Positions 7,401-15,673 of a DNA stretch of 34,578 bases are shown here, in pieces. The first letter of the stretch is position 1. The number at the start of each line of letters is the position of its first letter. This DNA is from an uncultured Bacilli bacterium. GTDB taxonomy: Bacteria > Bacillota_I > Bacilli_A > RF39 > UBA660. A program made the translations under genes and the position numbers. The notes below the pieces were generated by a model that saw only the letters and a list, made by a program, of their open reading frames with translations, ran no database searches and was not told the origin of the DNA. The DNA is taken from positions 1 to 34,578 of the forward strand of contig CAKPCM010000005.1 in assembly GCA_934141615.1 (NCBI GenBank), in the 5' to 3' direction.

Positions 7401-8249
7401 ATGAAAGATATTATATTAGATACTTTATTAGATACAATTAAATTATTACCATTTTTATTTGTTACCTTTTTAATAATGGAGTATATAGAGCACAAATTTA
7501 GTAAGAAGAGTAAAGAAAAGATATCTAAAGCAGGAAAATATGGACCTGTTGTAGGAAGTTTTTTAGGTGCTATCCCACAGTGCGGTTTTTCTGTTATGGC
7601 AACCAATCTTTATGCTACTAGAATAATAAGTGTTGGAACGCTTATTTCTATTTACTTATCAACGTCTGATGAGATGCTTCCTATTTTAATATCGGAAAAG
7701 GCTGGCGTACTTATAATAATTAAGTTTTTAATTATTAAGATAATAATTGGTATGTCATGCGGCGTATTAATAGACTTTATCTTAAGGAAAAAAGAGGCTA
7801 ATAAAAAAGATAAAATCAAAGATTTTTGTGATGAACACCATTGTAATTGTTCACATAGTATAATAAAGTCAGCCTTAAAACACACCATAAGTATAACGTT
7901 ATTTTTGCTTGTTATAACATTTATTTTAAACTTAGGATTTCATTACCTAGGTTATGATAAAATAAGCAAACTATTTTTAAAAGATAATTTATTTAGCTCG
8001 TTTGTATCTAGCCTTATTGGGCTTATACCGAATTGTGCATCAAGTGTTATGTTAACTAAACTTTATTTGGAAGGTGTTATTTCTTTTGCTTCTTGCTTAG
8101 CTGGACTTCTTACGTCAAGCGGAGTTGCATTACTTTTACTATTTAGGGTAAATGAAAATAAAAAAGAGAACCTTAAAATATTATTAACCGTTTATTTAAT
8201 TGGTGCTTTATCAGGTTTTATAATGGAATTGGTATGCTCTTTATTTTAA
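7401..8249 (+). CDS. putative 10-TM heavy-metal/metalloid exporter (ArsP_2-like)
   Basis: An integral membrane protein of 282 aa that fits the ArsP_2 / putative heavy-metal exporter permease family. It has an internal duplication: GAIPQCGFSVMATNLY near residue 53 and GLIPNCASSVMLTKLY near residue 210 are equivalent re-entrant-type segments, each with a Cys after a Pro, and each is followed by a helix containing ISIYLST or LLTSSG. Between the halves a hydrophilic loop carries HHCNCSH (H146-H152), a likely metal-binding site. The family is thought to move arsenicals or metals out across the membrane; the exact substrate is unknown here. It has its own promoter and terminator and no ArsR or MerR regulator next to it. 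Confidence 0.82.
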   Translation: MKDIILDTLLDTIKLLPFLFVTFLIMEYIEHKFSKKSKEKISKAGKYGPVVGSFLGAIPQCGFSVMATNLYATRIISVGTLISIYLSTSDEMLPILISEKAGVLIIIKFLIIKIIIGMSCGVLIDFILRKKEANKKDKIKDFCDEHHCNCSHSIIKSALKHTISITLFLLVITFILNLGFHYLGYDKISKLFLKDNLFSSFVSSLIGLIPNCASSVMLTKLYLEGVISFASCLAGLLTSSGVALLLLFRVNENKKENLKILLTVYLIGALSGFIMELVCSLF

Positions 8250-8273
8250 CTTCTTTATATAAGAAGTTTTTTT
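8248..8273 (+). terminator. terminator after the ArsP_2-like gene
   Basis: AACTTCTT (8248-8255) and AAGAAGTT (8261-8268) form an 8-bp stem with a five-base loop, followed by a T run to 8273. The stem starts inside the stop codon. Confidence 0.8.
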
Positions 8274-8274
8274 A

Positions 8275-8283
8275 TGCTATAAT
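8275..8283 (+). promoter_or_regulatory. extended -10 promoter of gpmI
   Basis: TG-C-TATAAT lies two bases after the terminator's T run. No good -35 is visible at 17 bp because that position falls in the terminator loop, so recognition would rest on the extended -10. Confidence 0.55.
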
Positions 8284-8303
8284 AACTATAGGAGATGATA
8301 TAG

Positions 8304-9809
8304 TTGAAAAAACCTTTAGTATTATGCATTTTAGATGGATGCGGAATAAGAGAAGAAAGTGATGGTAATGCATTTAAAAATGCTAATAAACCAACATTTG
8401 ATTATTTATGGAATAATTTTCCTCATAGTCTTTTGGAAGCTAGTGGAAAACAAGTTGGCTTGCCAGCAGGCCAAATGGGCAATAGTGAAGTTGGTCATAT
8501 GAATATAGGAGCGGGTAGAATAGTTTACCAACCTCTTGAAATTATTAACCGTGCAATTAACGATAAGACATTTTACTCAAACGAAAAAATTATAAACGTT
8601 ATAAATCACGTTAATAAAAATAACTCAAAGTTACACATCATGGGACTTTTATCATCGGGAGGAGTGCACTCACACATTAACCATTTGATGGCATTAATAG
8701 ACATGATAAAGGACTTCAAAGTAAAAAGCGTATGTTATCATTTGTTTTTGGACGGAAGGGATGTTGAACCTAAAAGTGCTAAAAAATTCATCTGTATGTT
8801 AAATAATAAAATAAAGGAAACTAATGTTGGAAAAATAGTAACTTTATCCGGAAGATATTATGCGATGGACCGTGATAATAACTATGATAGATTAAAAAAG
8901 GCATATGATGCGATAGCATATGGTTCTGGAAATAAATATGATACCGCAGAAATTGCAATAGATGAAAGCTATAAAAATGGTATAACCGATGAATTCGTAG
9001 AACCTTGCGTTATAAATGATGGCATTTTAGAAGATGGTGATGGGGTAATAACATTTAACTTTAGACCGGATAGATTAAGACAGTTATTTACTGCATTAAC
9101 TAATCCTAAAAATAGTCCTATGGAAACTAAAAAGGTTAGTGATTTATCAGTCGTTACCATGATGCCGGTTGTAAATACCGTACTTTGTCCTCATGCTTTT
9201 AATCATGTAGATTTATCCGAAACTATGGGAAGATATTTATCGGAAAACAAGTTAAATCAGTTAAGAATTGCAGAAACTGAAAAGTATGCACACGTTACTT
9301 ACTTTTATGATGGTGGTTTAGAGGAAAACTTTGATGGTATGAAAAAAATATTAATACCATCACCTAAAGTTGCAACTTATGATTTAAAACCGGAGATGAG
9401 TGCTAAAGAAGTTACTGATAAATTGTTAGAAGAGTTAGATAAGGATTATTATGACGTTGTGATATTAAATTATGCAAATGGTGATATGGTAGGACATACT
9501 GGAGTTTATGATGCCGCTAAAGTAGCTGTTGAATTTTTAGATGGATGCTTAAAGAGATTATATGATAAACTATTAAAACTAGATGGTACTTTAATAGTTA
9601 CAGCAGATCACGGAAACTGTGATACAATGTGGGATATAAACCATGTTCCTGTAACATCACATACAACTATGCCTGTTCCATTTATAGTAACAAAAAAAGA
9701 TATAACATTAAAAAACGGAAAACTAGCGGATATAGCACCTACTATGTTAGAATTATTAGGGCTTTCGAAGCCTACCGAAATGACTGGTGAAAGTCTTATT
9801 AAGCATTAA
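8304..9809 (+). CDS. gpmI: 2,3-bisphosphoglycerate-independent phosphoglycerate mutase
   Basis: A glycolytic enzyme of 501 aa that interconverts 3- and 2-phosphoglycerate using two Mn ions and a phosphoserine intermediate. The N-terminal metal site LCILDGCG and the nucleophile Ser in GQMGNSEVGHMNIGAGR are intact, as are LDGRDVEPKSA, FNFRPDRLRQL, YANGDMVGHTG and the closing TADHGNCD and HTTMPVPF metal motifs. Length is normal for the family. The start is TTG at 8304 with AGGAG nine bases upstream; no ATG serves better. It is not next to other glycolytic genes, unlike the gapA-pgk-tpiA-gpmI-eno order in many Bacillota. No terminator follows; a new promoter starts two bases after its stop. Confidence 0.97.
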   Translation: MKKPLVLCILDGCGIREESDGNAFKNANKPTFDYLWNNFPHSLLEASGKQVGLPAGQMGNSEVGHMNIGAGRIVYQPLEIINRAINDKTFYSNEKIINVINHVNKNNSKLHIMGLLSSGGVHSHINHLMALIDMIKDFKVKSVCYHLFLDGRDVEPKSAKKFICMLNNKIKETNVGKIVTLSGRYYAMDRDNNYDRLKKAYDAIAYGSGNKYDTAEIAIDESYKNGITDEFVEPCVINDGILEDGDGVITFNFRPDRLRQLFTALTNPKNSPMETKKVSDLSVVTMMPVVNTVLCPHAFNHVDLSETMGRYLSENKLNQLRIAETEKYAHVTYFYDGGLEENFDGMKKILIPSPKVATYDLKPEMSAKEVTDKLLEELDKDYYDVVILNYANGDMVGHTGVYDAAKVAVEFLDGCLKRLYDKLLKLDGTLIVTADHGNCDTMWDINHVPVTSHTTMPVPFIVTKKDITLKNGKLADIAPTMLELLGLSKPTEMTGESLIKH

Positions 9810-9810
9810 T

Positions 9811-9838
9811 TTGACAAATTACATTTAACTGATATACT
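9811..9838 (+). promoter_or_regulatory. promoter of the small membrane protein at 9857
   Basis: Consensus TTGACA (9811-9816), 16-bp spacer and TATACT (9833-9838), immediately after the gpmI stop codon. Confidence 0.7.
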
Positions 9839-9856
9839 TTAAAAAGAGGTGAAAAA

Positions 9857-10459
9857 ATGGCTAAAGTTAAAAATGATAATTCTAAAAGCAAGAAGAAAAA
9901 AAGTAATAATAAAAAACAAAATGTTAAAGTAAAAATGAAAAAAGATAATAGTAAGATGTATCTTATAATAGGAATAGTACTTATAGTTGTTGCAGCAGTT
10001 ATTTCTGTTATAACTTTTAGTTTTGAAAATACATATGTTACTTGTAAAAAAGAGGAAGGTAAAAATGGCGTTACCATAAATAGTCACGTTACTATAAGTA
10101 AGAAGAAAGATAAAATAGAAAACATAGAAGTTACTAAAACAATTAGTTTAAAAGGTGATAACAGAGATAATTATTTAGATGCTATTAAAACATCTTTAGA
10201 AGAAAGCTACAAAAAAGATGGTATTACTTATGAAATATCAAAGAAAAACAAAAAATTAGTGTTAAAGTTAAAATATACTGATAAGAAAAAATACATACTA
10301 GATAATTTATTCATAGATAACACGAGTGATGGAATAAGCATTAACTTATTAAGTGAGGATAGAGAAGGTAATTATGCTACACTTGACTTATCTAGAAGAT
10401 ATAATGATAAAAATATTATAAAAATATTACAAAAAGCTGATTATGTTTGTGAAAAATAA
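9857..10459 (+). CDS. Lys-rich single-pass membrane protein, unknown function
   Basis: Not firmly recognised. The protein is 200 aa. Residues 1-34 are extremely basic (runs of K, N and S), residues 36-55 are a transmembrane helix (IIGIVLIVVAAVISVITFSF), and about 145 residues face outside. The outer part begins TCKKEEG and has a pattern of strands (VTINSHVTISKKKDKIENIEVTKTISL, then YDAIKTSLEESYKKDGITYEIS-like) that recalls the DUF1307/YehR lipoprotein fold, but this is a weak impression. Two Cys, near the start and end of the outer domain (YVTCKK and YVCEK), could form a disulfide. The basic tail could bind nucleic acid or acidic lipids. It has its own consensus promoter. Confidence 0.7.
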   Translation: MAKVKNDNSKSKKKKSNNKKQNVKVKMKKDNSKMYLIIGIVLIVVAAVISVITFSFENTYVTCKKEEGKNGVTINSHVTISKKKDKIENIEVTKTISLKGDNRDNYLDAIKTSLEESYKKDGITYEISKKNKKLVLKLKYTDKKKYILDNLFIDNTSDGISINLLSEDREGNYATLDLSRRYNDKNIIKILQKADYVCEK

Positions 10460-10497
10460 AAAAATGTGCAAAAAATCGAAAAAAGTCGAAAAAAAGC

Positions 10498-10526
10498 TTG
10501 ATTTATTGTTCAAAATATAGTATCTT
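10498..10526 (+). promoter_or_regulatory. strong promoter of the candidate leader RNA
   Basis: TTGATT (10498-10503), exact 17-bp spacer, TATCTT (10521-10526). Phased A tracts upstream (10470-10495) look like an UP element. The predicted start is about 10532, just before the hairpin that opens the RNA. Confidence 0.7.
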
Positions 10527-10531
10527 ATTAG

Positions 10532-10601
10532 TGGAAGTACTCAATAAGAGCTTCCCTTATTGCTTAAAGGACATGGATCTTACCCACTGTGTCCTTTTTT
10601 T
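10532..10601 (+). ncRNA. candidate small structured RNA or attenuator with H-type pseudoknot
   Basis: About 70 nt between a strong promoter and an intrinsic terminator. GGAAG (10533-10537) pairs with CTTCC (10551-10555), continued after a two-base bulge by CTC/GAG. The loop AATAA (10543-10547) is complementary to TTATT (10557-10561) directly 3' of the stem, which is the layout of an H-type pseudoknot. The terminator hairpin follows at once. The RNA ends 18 bases before the ThrE start codon, so it is either an independent small RNA or a riboswitch/attenuator for the exporter. I could not match it to a known class (not SRP, 6S, preQ1, T-box or a PyrR site). Existence is inferred from structure only. 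Confidence 0.5.
10566..10601 (+). terminator. intrinsic terminator in front of the exporter genes
   Basis: AAAGGACA (10566-10573) pairs with TGTCCTTT (10590-10597) and a T7 run ends at 10601. The 16-base loop contains a further TGG/CCA pairing. It lies upstream of the ThrE gene, not after it, and more than 100 bases after the previous stop, so it is placed to control entry into the exporter genes. Confidence 0.8.
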
Positions 10602-10618
10602 GTTTCTATGGAGGCTTT

Positions 10619-11377
10619 ATGAAAAAATTTAGTTTAAAAGAAATATTAAGCATATCTTTAGACGTTGGTGAAAGAATGCTAAAATGTGGAGCAGAAGTAT
10701 CACGTGTAGAAAAAACAATAACCATTATATGTGAAAGTTATGGTGTTAAATATAGGGAAGTTTTTGCGATGAATTCTTTGATTGTTGCAACCTTAAGAGA
10801 TGATAATGATTCTGTTACAGAATCAAGAAGAATTTCTTATCACGAAAATGATTTAGGCCAATTAGAAAGATTAAATGATCTATCAAGAAGTATATGTAAG
10901 AAAAACGTTCCCAGAAAAATCGTTTTGTCAAAAATAGATGAATGTAAAAAAAGAAAAAATAACAAGCTTATTATTTTAGGCCAAATACTTGCGGCAGCAT
11001 CATTTACTTTGTTTTTTGGTGGTAATTTAAAAGATTCTTTAGCAAGTGGTTTTATTGCAATCGTTATATTCTTTCTTAATTTGTATGCGAGCAAAAACAA
11101 AATCAATAATTTGATAATAAACTTTCTAAGTAGTTTCGTAATTGGAATCACATCTATTTTACTTACCAAAATTAATTTAGGAAGCAACTTTGATAAGATA
11201 ATAATAGGTGATATTATGCTTTTAATCCCTGGGCTATCTATGTTTATATCAATTGATGATATATTTAAAGGAGATACACTCTCTGGTCTTGGAAGGTTTA
11301 CTGAAGGTATATTTTTAGCACTTACCATTGCGGCAGGCGTTGGTTTATCTCTTCTTATGTTAGGAGGCACGTTATGA
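10619..11377 (+). CDS. threonine/serine exporter ThrE, N-terminal-domain subunit
   Basis: A 252-aa membrane protein of the ThrE family (the PF06738-type half). The soluble N-terminal part has the family signature: LDVGERMLKCGAEVSRVEKTI, then YGVKYREVFAMNSLIVATL and SRRISYHENDLGQL. About five transmembrane helices follow from residue ~115, with GDIMLLIPGLSMFISIDDI and GDTLSGLGRFTEG as the conserved transport region. I chose ATG at 10619 with GGAGG just upstream; the earlier in-frame ATG lies inside the terminator hairpin. It overlaps the second subunit by four bases. Together they should export threonine, serine or small related metabolites. An attenuator-like RNA lies directly upstream. Confidence 0.88.
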   Translation: MKKFSLKEILSISLDVGERMLKCGAEVSRVEKTITIICESYGVKYREVFAMNSLIVATLRDDNDSVTESRRISYHENDLGQLERLNDLSRSICKKNVPRKIVLSKIDECKKRKNNKLIILGQILAAASFTLFFGGNLKDSLASGFIAIVIFFLNLYASKNKINNLIINFLSSFVIGITSILLTKINLGSNFDKIIIGDIMLLIPGLSMFISIDDIFKGDTLSGLGRFTEGIFLALTIAAGVGLSLLMLGGTL

Positions 11378-11814
11378 TAAAGTTATTATGGGCAATGATA
11401 GGTACACTTGGATTTGGAATTATATTTAACGTTAATAAAAATAAATTACTTCCTGTTATGATAGGTGGATTCTTAAATTATTTAGCTTACTATATTACTT
11501 TTAAACTTACCAATAATATATTTTTATCATCAGCATTGTGTGCTGTTACAACTTCTTTATATTCAGAATTTTTAGCACTGTTTTTAAAGTGTCCAACAAC
11601 GATATTTGTACTAACTGGATTAATTCCATCAGTTCCAGGAAGTAGTTTGTTTTATATGATGCAGAACCTTGTATTAAATAACAGTAAAGAAGCACTAAAT
11701 CAAGGAATAATAACTGTAGAAGTAATACTTGGAATAGTTTCCGGTATGTTATTTGCATCTGTTATCATGGCAATTATTAACGCAAATAAAAAGAAAAGAA
11801 ATTACATACATTAA
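11374..11814 (+). CDS. threonine/serine exporter, C-terminal-domain subunit (ThrE_2)
   Basis: A 146-aa integral membrane protein with about four helices, the PF12821-type second half of ThrE. Conserved features are GFLNYLAYYI, AVTTSLYSEFLALFLKCPTTIFVLTGLIPSVPGSSLFYMM and the final helix. In Corynebacterium ThrE the two halves are one chain; here, as commonly in Bacillota, they are two genes joined by an ATGA overlap with an AGGAGG site inside the first gene. Its stop codon overlaps that of the convergent RNase R gene within a hairpin loop. Confidence 0.88.
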   Translation: MIKLLWAMIGTLGFGIIFNVNKNKLLPVMIGGFLNYLAYYITFKLTNNIFLSSALCAVTTSLYSEFLALFLKCPTTIFVLTGLIPSVPGSSLFYMMQNLVLNNSKEALNQGIITVEVILGIVSGMLFASVIMAIINANKKKRNYIH

Positions 11815-11835
11815 TTTGTATGTTTTCTTTTTCTT
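11804..11835. terminator. bidirectional terminator enclosing two stop codons
   Basis: ACATACA (11804-11810) pairs with TGTATGT (11817-11823) around the loop TTAATT, followed by T-rich sequence, with an A-rich flank for the other strand. The loop's TTAA provides the stop of the ThrE_2 gene (11812-11814, +) and of rnr (11813-11811, -). Confidence 0.7.
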
Positions 11836-13958
11836 TTGTAAACTTTACTTTCTTTTAAATCTTTTTTCTTACCAGTCATAAAGTTTATGGTTCTGTTTTT
11901 CTTTGAGGCATCCATAACGGTAAACGTAATAGGAGAACCTAATGTGTAAGAGTTACCTGTATTTTTACCTACTATCTTATTTTCCTCATAATAATACACG
12001 TAGTTGTCATCAAATAAATTTGAATAGTTTATTACACCGGTTATACCATCACTTGTTCTAACACTTAAATTTCTTGCACCTATAGAAGTTACAACACCAT
12101 CAAATTCTTCACCAATATGATGCTCCATATATTCTGCCATACGCATCTTTTTAGCTTCTCTTTCTGCTTTATCGGCTTCTAAGCTCATTTTGGTACACTG
12201 ACTAGCTACTTCGCCAAGGTATTTATCTAATTCATTATAATCTATATTAGGAAGGCTTAGATATAAGTCTAATAGTTTATGAATTTGTAAATCAGCATAT
12301 CTTCTAATTGGAGATGTAAAGTGGGTATAGTTTTTAAGCGCAAGTCCATAGTGTCCTAGATTATAATTAGAATACTTGGCTCTTTTCATTGTGCTTATTA
12401 AAAGTAATTCCGAATATATACCTTTATCTAAATCATCTCTATTCATTAGCTCATCAACTAAATTTTGCATATACTTTTTACTTGTTACGTTCTTGCAAGT
12501 TTTAAAATGAAATCCCATGTTATTAAGCATTTCAACAAAGTTTAATATCTTGTCTTCATCTGGACTTTCATGCACTCTATAAATTGCTGGAAGACCTCTA
12601 TACGTCATATATTCTGCAACCGCTTCGTTTGCAAGTAACATAAAGTTTTCAATTAGTTTTTCAGCATCTTTTTGAACTCTTTTTTCAAATTCTATGTTGT
12701 GGCCACTTCCCTTAGCTTTAATTTCTTCTCTTCCAAAGTTTAGGTATCCGCGTTTTTCCTTTTGGGCATTTAGCTTTAAAGATAGCTCATTCATTATTAA
12801 TAAATCATCTTTAAAATCTTCATAACCACAAACATCTTTGCCATCTATTAGGATTTTATTAACATCTTCATAAGTCATCTTTTTCCTAGAATGAATTATA
12901 CTTTTATATATATCATAGCTTAGTACTTCTCCTTCTGGAGAAATTATTAACTCACAAGTCTTAGTAAGCCTATCAACACCAGGATGTAAGGAACATATTC
13001 CATTAGATATTTTAGGGTGAAACATAGGAATACAAGTATCATTCATATATACGCTAGTTGCTCTTCTAAACGCTTCATTACATATTGCGGTATTATCCTT
13101 AACATAATGAGATACGTCCGCGATTGAAACGTATAACTTATAATTTCCATTAGGAAGAACTTCTATTCCAACAGAATCATCTATGTCCTTAGTATCTTTA
13201 CCATCTATTGTAAATAAGTTTTTATCTCTTAAATCACGTCTTTTTTTAACTTCTTTTTCACTATCTACTTTAGTTGGTATTTGTTCTAATTCTTTTAAAT
13301 ATTTATTTGAATAATCAGTTTCAAAACCATGGTCATAGGCGATTGTCTTTTCATCTATGTCAGGTTCATCTTTGTGACCTAGTCTTTTAATTAAATAACC
13401 GTCATATAATCCTTTTTCATCTAGACCAATAAGTAATATTTCGCCAACACCATATTTATCAAGTGTTTTTTGATCAACCCTTATTTCTGATTTACATTTG
13501 GAATTATATGGAATAATGGTATTTTTGCCATTTTCAAAAACAACCTCACAAGAAATTTGTTCCAAATTCCTTTTAACTATTTTATATAAAATACCATAAA
13601 TATTATTTTTCTTATCCATTCTTAAATTGTTTACTAAAACTATATCTTTTTCTAGTAAACCTTTTGCATTATCTTTGCTTATAAAAATCTCGGTATTATC
13701 ACTTGATGTTATAACGGCATCCCCGCTTGTTAAAAAGTGAACCTTTCCCTGAATTAAAGATGGAGATTTGCTTAAAAGAAAGTATCTTCCTTTATCATCT
13801 TGAAATATTATTCCATCGTATTCTAGAGTTTTTAAACACCTTTCTAATAGTAACTCTTCTTCGTTACTATTTATTTTTAATTCCCTTTTTATTTCTTTTA
13901 AATCAATGTTAGACTTCTTTTCTAAAAAGTCAGTTAACGCTTGTTTTAAAATTTCCAT
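11811..13958 (-). CDS. rnr: ribonuclease R, 3'-5' exoribonuclease
   Basis: A processive RNase II-family exonuclease of 715 aa that degrades structured RNA. Order of domains: N-terminal winged helix (about 1-65), cold-shock/OB domains (about 68-230), the RNB catalytic domain starting at the Asp-rich FTIDGKDTKDIDDSVGIE (about 250-265), conserved YVSIADVSHYV, FHPKISNGICSLHPGVDRL, YRVHESPDEDKI and YTHFTSPIRRYADLQIHKLL, then a C-terminal S1 domain (GEEFDGVVTSIGARNLSVRT) and a basic KKKDLKESKVYKRKRKHTN tail. All active-site Asp residues of the RNB motif are present. In many Bacillota rnr sits with secG and smpB; here it is alone and convergent to the exporter genes. Confidence 0.96.
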   Translation of the reverse strand: MEILKQALTDFLEKKSNIDLKEIKRELKINSNEEELLLERCLKTLEYDGIIFQDDKGRYFLLSKSPSLIQGKVHFLTSGDAVITSSDNTEIFISKDNAKGLLEKDIVLVNNLRMDKKNNIYGILYKIVKRNLEQISCEVVFENGKNTIIPYNSKCKSEIRVDQKTLDKYGVGEILLIGLDEKGLYDGYLIKRLGHKDEPDIDEKTIAYDHGFETDYSNKYLKELEQIPTKVDSEKEVKKRRDLRDKNLFTIDGKDTKDIDDSVGIEVLPNGNYKLYVSIADVSHYVKDNTAICNEAFRRATSVYMNDTCIPMFHPKISNGICSLHPGVDRLTKTCELIISPEGEVLSYDIYKSIIHSRKKMTYEDVNKILIDGKDVCGYEDFKDDLLIMNELSLKLNAQKEKRGYLNFGREEIKAKGSGHNIEFEKRVQKDAEKLIENFMLLANEAVAEYMTYRGLPAIYRVHESPDEDKILNFVEMLNNMGFHFKTCKNVTSKKYMQNLVDELMNRDDLDKGIYSELLLISTMKRAKYSNYNLGHYGLALKNYTHFTSPIRRYADLQIHKLLDLYLSLPNIDYNELDKYLGEVASQCTKMSLEADKAEREAKKMRMAEYMEHHIGEEFDGVVTSIGARNLSVRTSDGITGVINYSNLFDDNYVYYYEENKIVGKNTGNSYTLGSPITFTVMDASKKNRTINFMTGKKKDLKESKVYKRKRKHTN

Positions 13959-14005
13959 ACTACTACTTTACCTTTCACCTATATTATACTATTTATAAAA
14001 TAGAA

Positions 14006-14036
14006 TTGCTATATATTTTACGTAATATGTTATAAT
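14006..14036 (+). promoter_or_regulatory. promoter of the membrane protein at 14061
   Basis: TG-T-TATAAT (TATAAT at 14031-14036) forms an extended -10. TTGCTA at 14006-14011 is a possible -35 at a long 19-bp spacing. Confidence 0.55.
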
Positions 14037-14060
14037 ATTTTTATAGAAAGGAAAATATTC

Positions 14061-14906
14061 ATGAAAAAGATATTTATAGCATTATTAACACTTATAATTA
14101 CGGCTTTAATATGTTTATTATCAGCTAGTTTTTGTATTAAAGATATAATAGTTGATACTTTATCTAAAGAAGTTGTATCATCTGAAATAAAAGAAAAGGT
14201 TACAAGTGAAATAAAAAAGGAATATGCAGATATAGATTATGATACCCTAAGCAAGGTAGGAGACTCCATTCAAACTAGTAGTGAGGTATATAATATAACA
14301 GATAAGTATTTTGATAACATAATAGAATCGGTTATTAATGGTGATGATGTAGACGTTCCTAAGACAAAAGAAGAAATATTAAACTTAATAAATGAAAATG
14401 AGGGTATATTAACAAGAAATGGTATAGAAGTTTCAGAGTCTAAGAAAGAGAAAATTGCAAGTGAGTTATCTGATGGTGGAAAATTAGATAAGATATATAA
14501 AAACGTTAGAAATAGTGTTAAGAAAAACTTAAGTACTAAAGAAATAGAACTAGTTAAAATGTATGATAGAATGACTAAACCTTTATTTAGATGGATTATC
14601 ATAAGTATTATCTTAATTGCAACCATCTTAATTGCAGTTTTAAAAAGAACTTATTACAGATGGATGCTTAACCTTGGTGTAAGCTTCCTATTATCAGGCA
14701 TAGTTCTTGCTCTTTTAACTCCTTTAATAACGGATGATTTATCTTATAGTATAACTGAAAAAGTAATAGGAAAAGCATCTAGTATAAACGTAAATGCTTT
14801 AACTAATATGGGATACGGATGTTTAGCTATATGTGCTTTATTAATAATAATTTATGTTATTGGAAATAAAATAACGAGTTATAAAGAAAGAAAAGAAAAT
14901 TATTAA
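14061..14906 (+). CDS. polytopic membrane protein with large outer domain, unknown function
   Basis: Not recognised. The protein is 281 aa. A first transmembrane helix (about 3-24, IFIALLTLIITALICLLSASF) is followed by roughly 150 charged residues that should face outside, rich in Lys/Glu/Ser with helical periodicity, then three helices (about 174-193, 200-220, 246-267) and a basic tail KITSYKERKENY. The layout of helix, outer domain, three helices resembles the many small envelope proteins of Bacillota with a sensor-like or pore-like arrangement, but no motif gives a function. An AGAAAGGA site supports the start. It is convergent with the sirtuin gene and shares its terminator. Confidence 0.75.
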   Translation: MKKIFIALLTLIITALICLLSASFCIKDIIVDTLSKEVVSSEIKEKVTSEIKKEYADIDYDTLSKVGDSIQTSSEVYNITDKYFDNIIESVINGDDVDVPKTKEEILNLINENEGILTRNGIEVSESKKEKIASELSDGGKLDKIYKNVRNSVKKNLSTKEIELVKMYDRMTKPLFRWIIISIILIATILIAVLKRTYYRWMLNLGVSFLLSGIVLALLTPLITDDLSYSITEKVIGKASSINVNALTNMGYGCLAICALLIIIYVIGNKITSYKERKENY

Positions 14907-14910
14907 ACGA

Positions 14911-14943
14911 AAAAGATGCTACAAACTAGTTATAGCATCTTTT
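14911..14943. terminator. bidirectional terminator between the 14061 gene and the sirtuin
   Basis: AAAAGATGCTA (14911-14921) and TAGCATCTTTT (14933-14943), a perfect 11-bp stem with A/T runs on both sides. The left arm contains the sirtuin stop codon. Confidence 0.85.
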
Positions 14944-15653
14944 ATTTTTTTAAATACGTTACCTAATTTATCATGGATTACTATATCTGCTTTATAATCA
15001 CTTTTTGTTTCTTCTTTGTTAATTAAGATGATATGTTTTCCATTAAAATAATTAATTAAAGAGGCTGCCGGATATACCAAAAGACTGGTTCCTCCAATTA
15101 TCAACGTGTCAGCTGATTTTATTTCTTTTATCGCCTTATCTAATGTTTCATAATCAAGTGGTTCTTCATACAAAACAACATCAGGTTTGATTATACCACC
15201 ACAACTACATAATGGAATTTCTTTGCTTTCTAAAACGTATTTTAAATCATATTTTTTATGACACTTTGTGCATGTATTTGAGTAAACTGTCCCGTGAAGA
15301 TTTAAAACGTTTTTAGAGTGTGCCATCTCATGCAAACCATCTATATTTTGAGTTATTATAGAAGAAAGTAATCCCTTTTCTTCCATAAGTGCAAGTGTTT
15401 TATGAACTACGTTTGGCTTATATCCTGTTGGGTTTAGTTTTTCTCTATAAAACTTGTAAAAATATTTGGGATTAGTATAAAAGAAATGATGGGATAAGAT
15501 TTCTTCTGGAGGAAATGCATATTGTTCACTATATATTCCATCCTTACTTCTAAAGTCCTTAATTCCACTTTCTGTTGATACTCCGGCACCACCAAAAAAT
15601 ACCGTTTTTTTAGATTCTTTAATTATTTCTATTATTTTTTCTATATCATTCAT
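14919..15653 (-). CDS. cobB: NAD-dependent protein deacylase, Sir2 family
   Basis: A sirtuin of 244 aa that removes acetyl or other acyl groups from lysine while consuming NAD. The NAD site GGAGVSTESGIKDFRS, the TQNIDGLHE motif and the catalytic His in NLHGTV are all present. The zinc site is C-x2-C (CTKC) and C-x-C (CSC), in GIIKPDVVLYEE context. GGTSLLVYPAASL and ILINKEET complete the Rossmann core. The class of acyl group is not certain: the residues after the DFRS motif do not include an obvious Y-x2-R desuccinylase signature I can assign. I chose the ATG at 15653, with AGGAAG eight bases upstream; a GTG three codons earlier overlaps that site. Confidence 0.93.
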   Translation of the reverse strand: MNDIEKIIEIIKESKKTVFFGGAGVSTESGIKDFRSKDGIYSEQYAFPPEEILSHHFFYTNPKYFYKFYREKLNPTGYKPNVVHKTLALMEEKGLLSSIITQNIDGLHEMAHSKNVLNLHGTVYSNTCTKCHKKYDLKYVLESKEIPLCSCGGIIKPDVVLYEEPLDYETLDKAIKEIKSADTLIIGGTSLLVYPAASLINYFNGKHIILINKEETKSDYKADIVIHDKLGNVFKKIKDAITSL

Positions 15654-15673
15654 AATTATCACTTCCTAATTTT

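Noticed and set aside
9857..10090. Minus-strand open frames over the Lys-rich N-terminus of the 9857 gene
   Set aside because: They are hydrophobic mirror images of AAA/AAG-rich codons and have no ribosome site; the plus-strand frame has a consensus promoter and GAGGTG site.
10532..10601. Known small RNA class (SRP RNA, 6S RNA, preQ1, T-box, PyrR-binding leader)
   Set aside because: None of their hallmark sequences or lengths is present; kept as an unclassified candidate.
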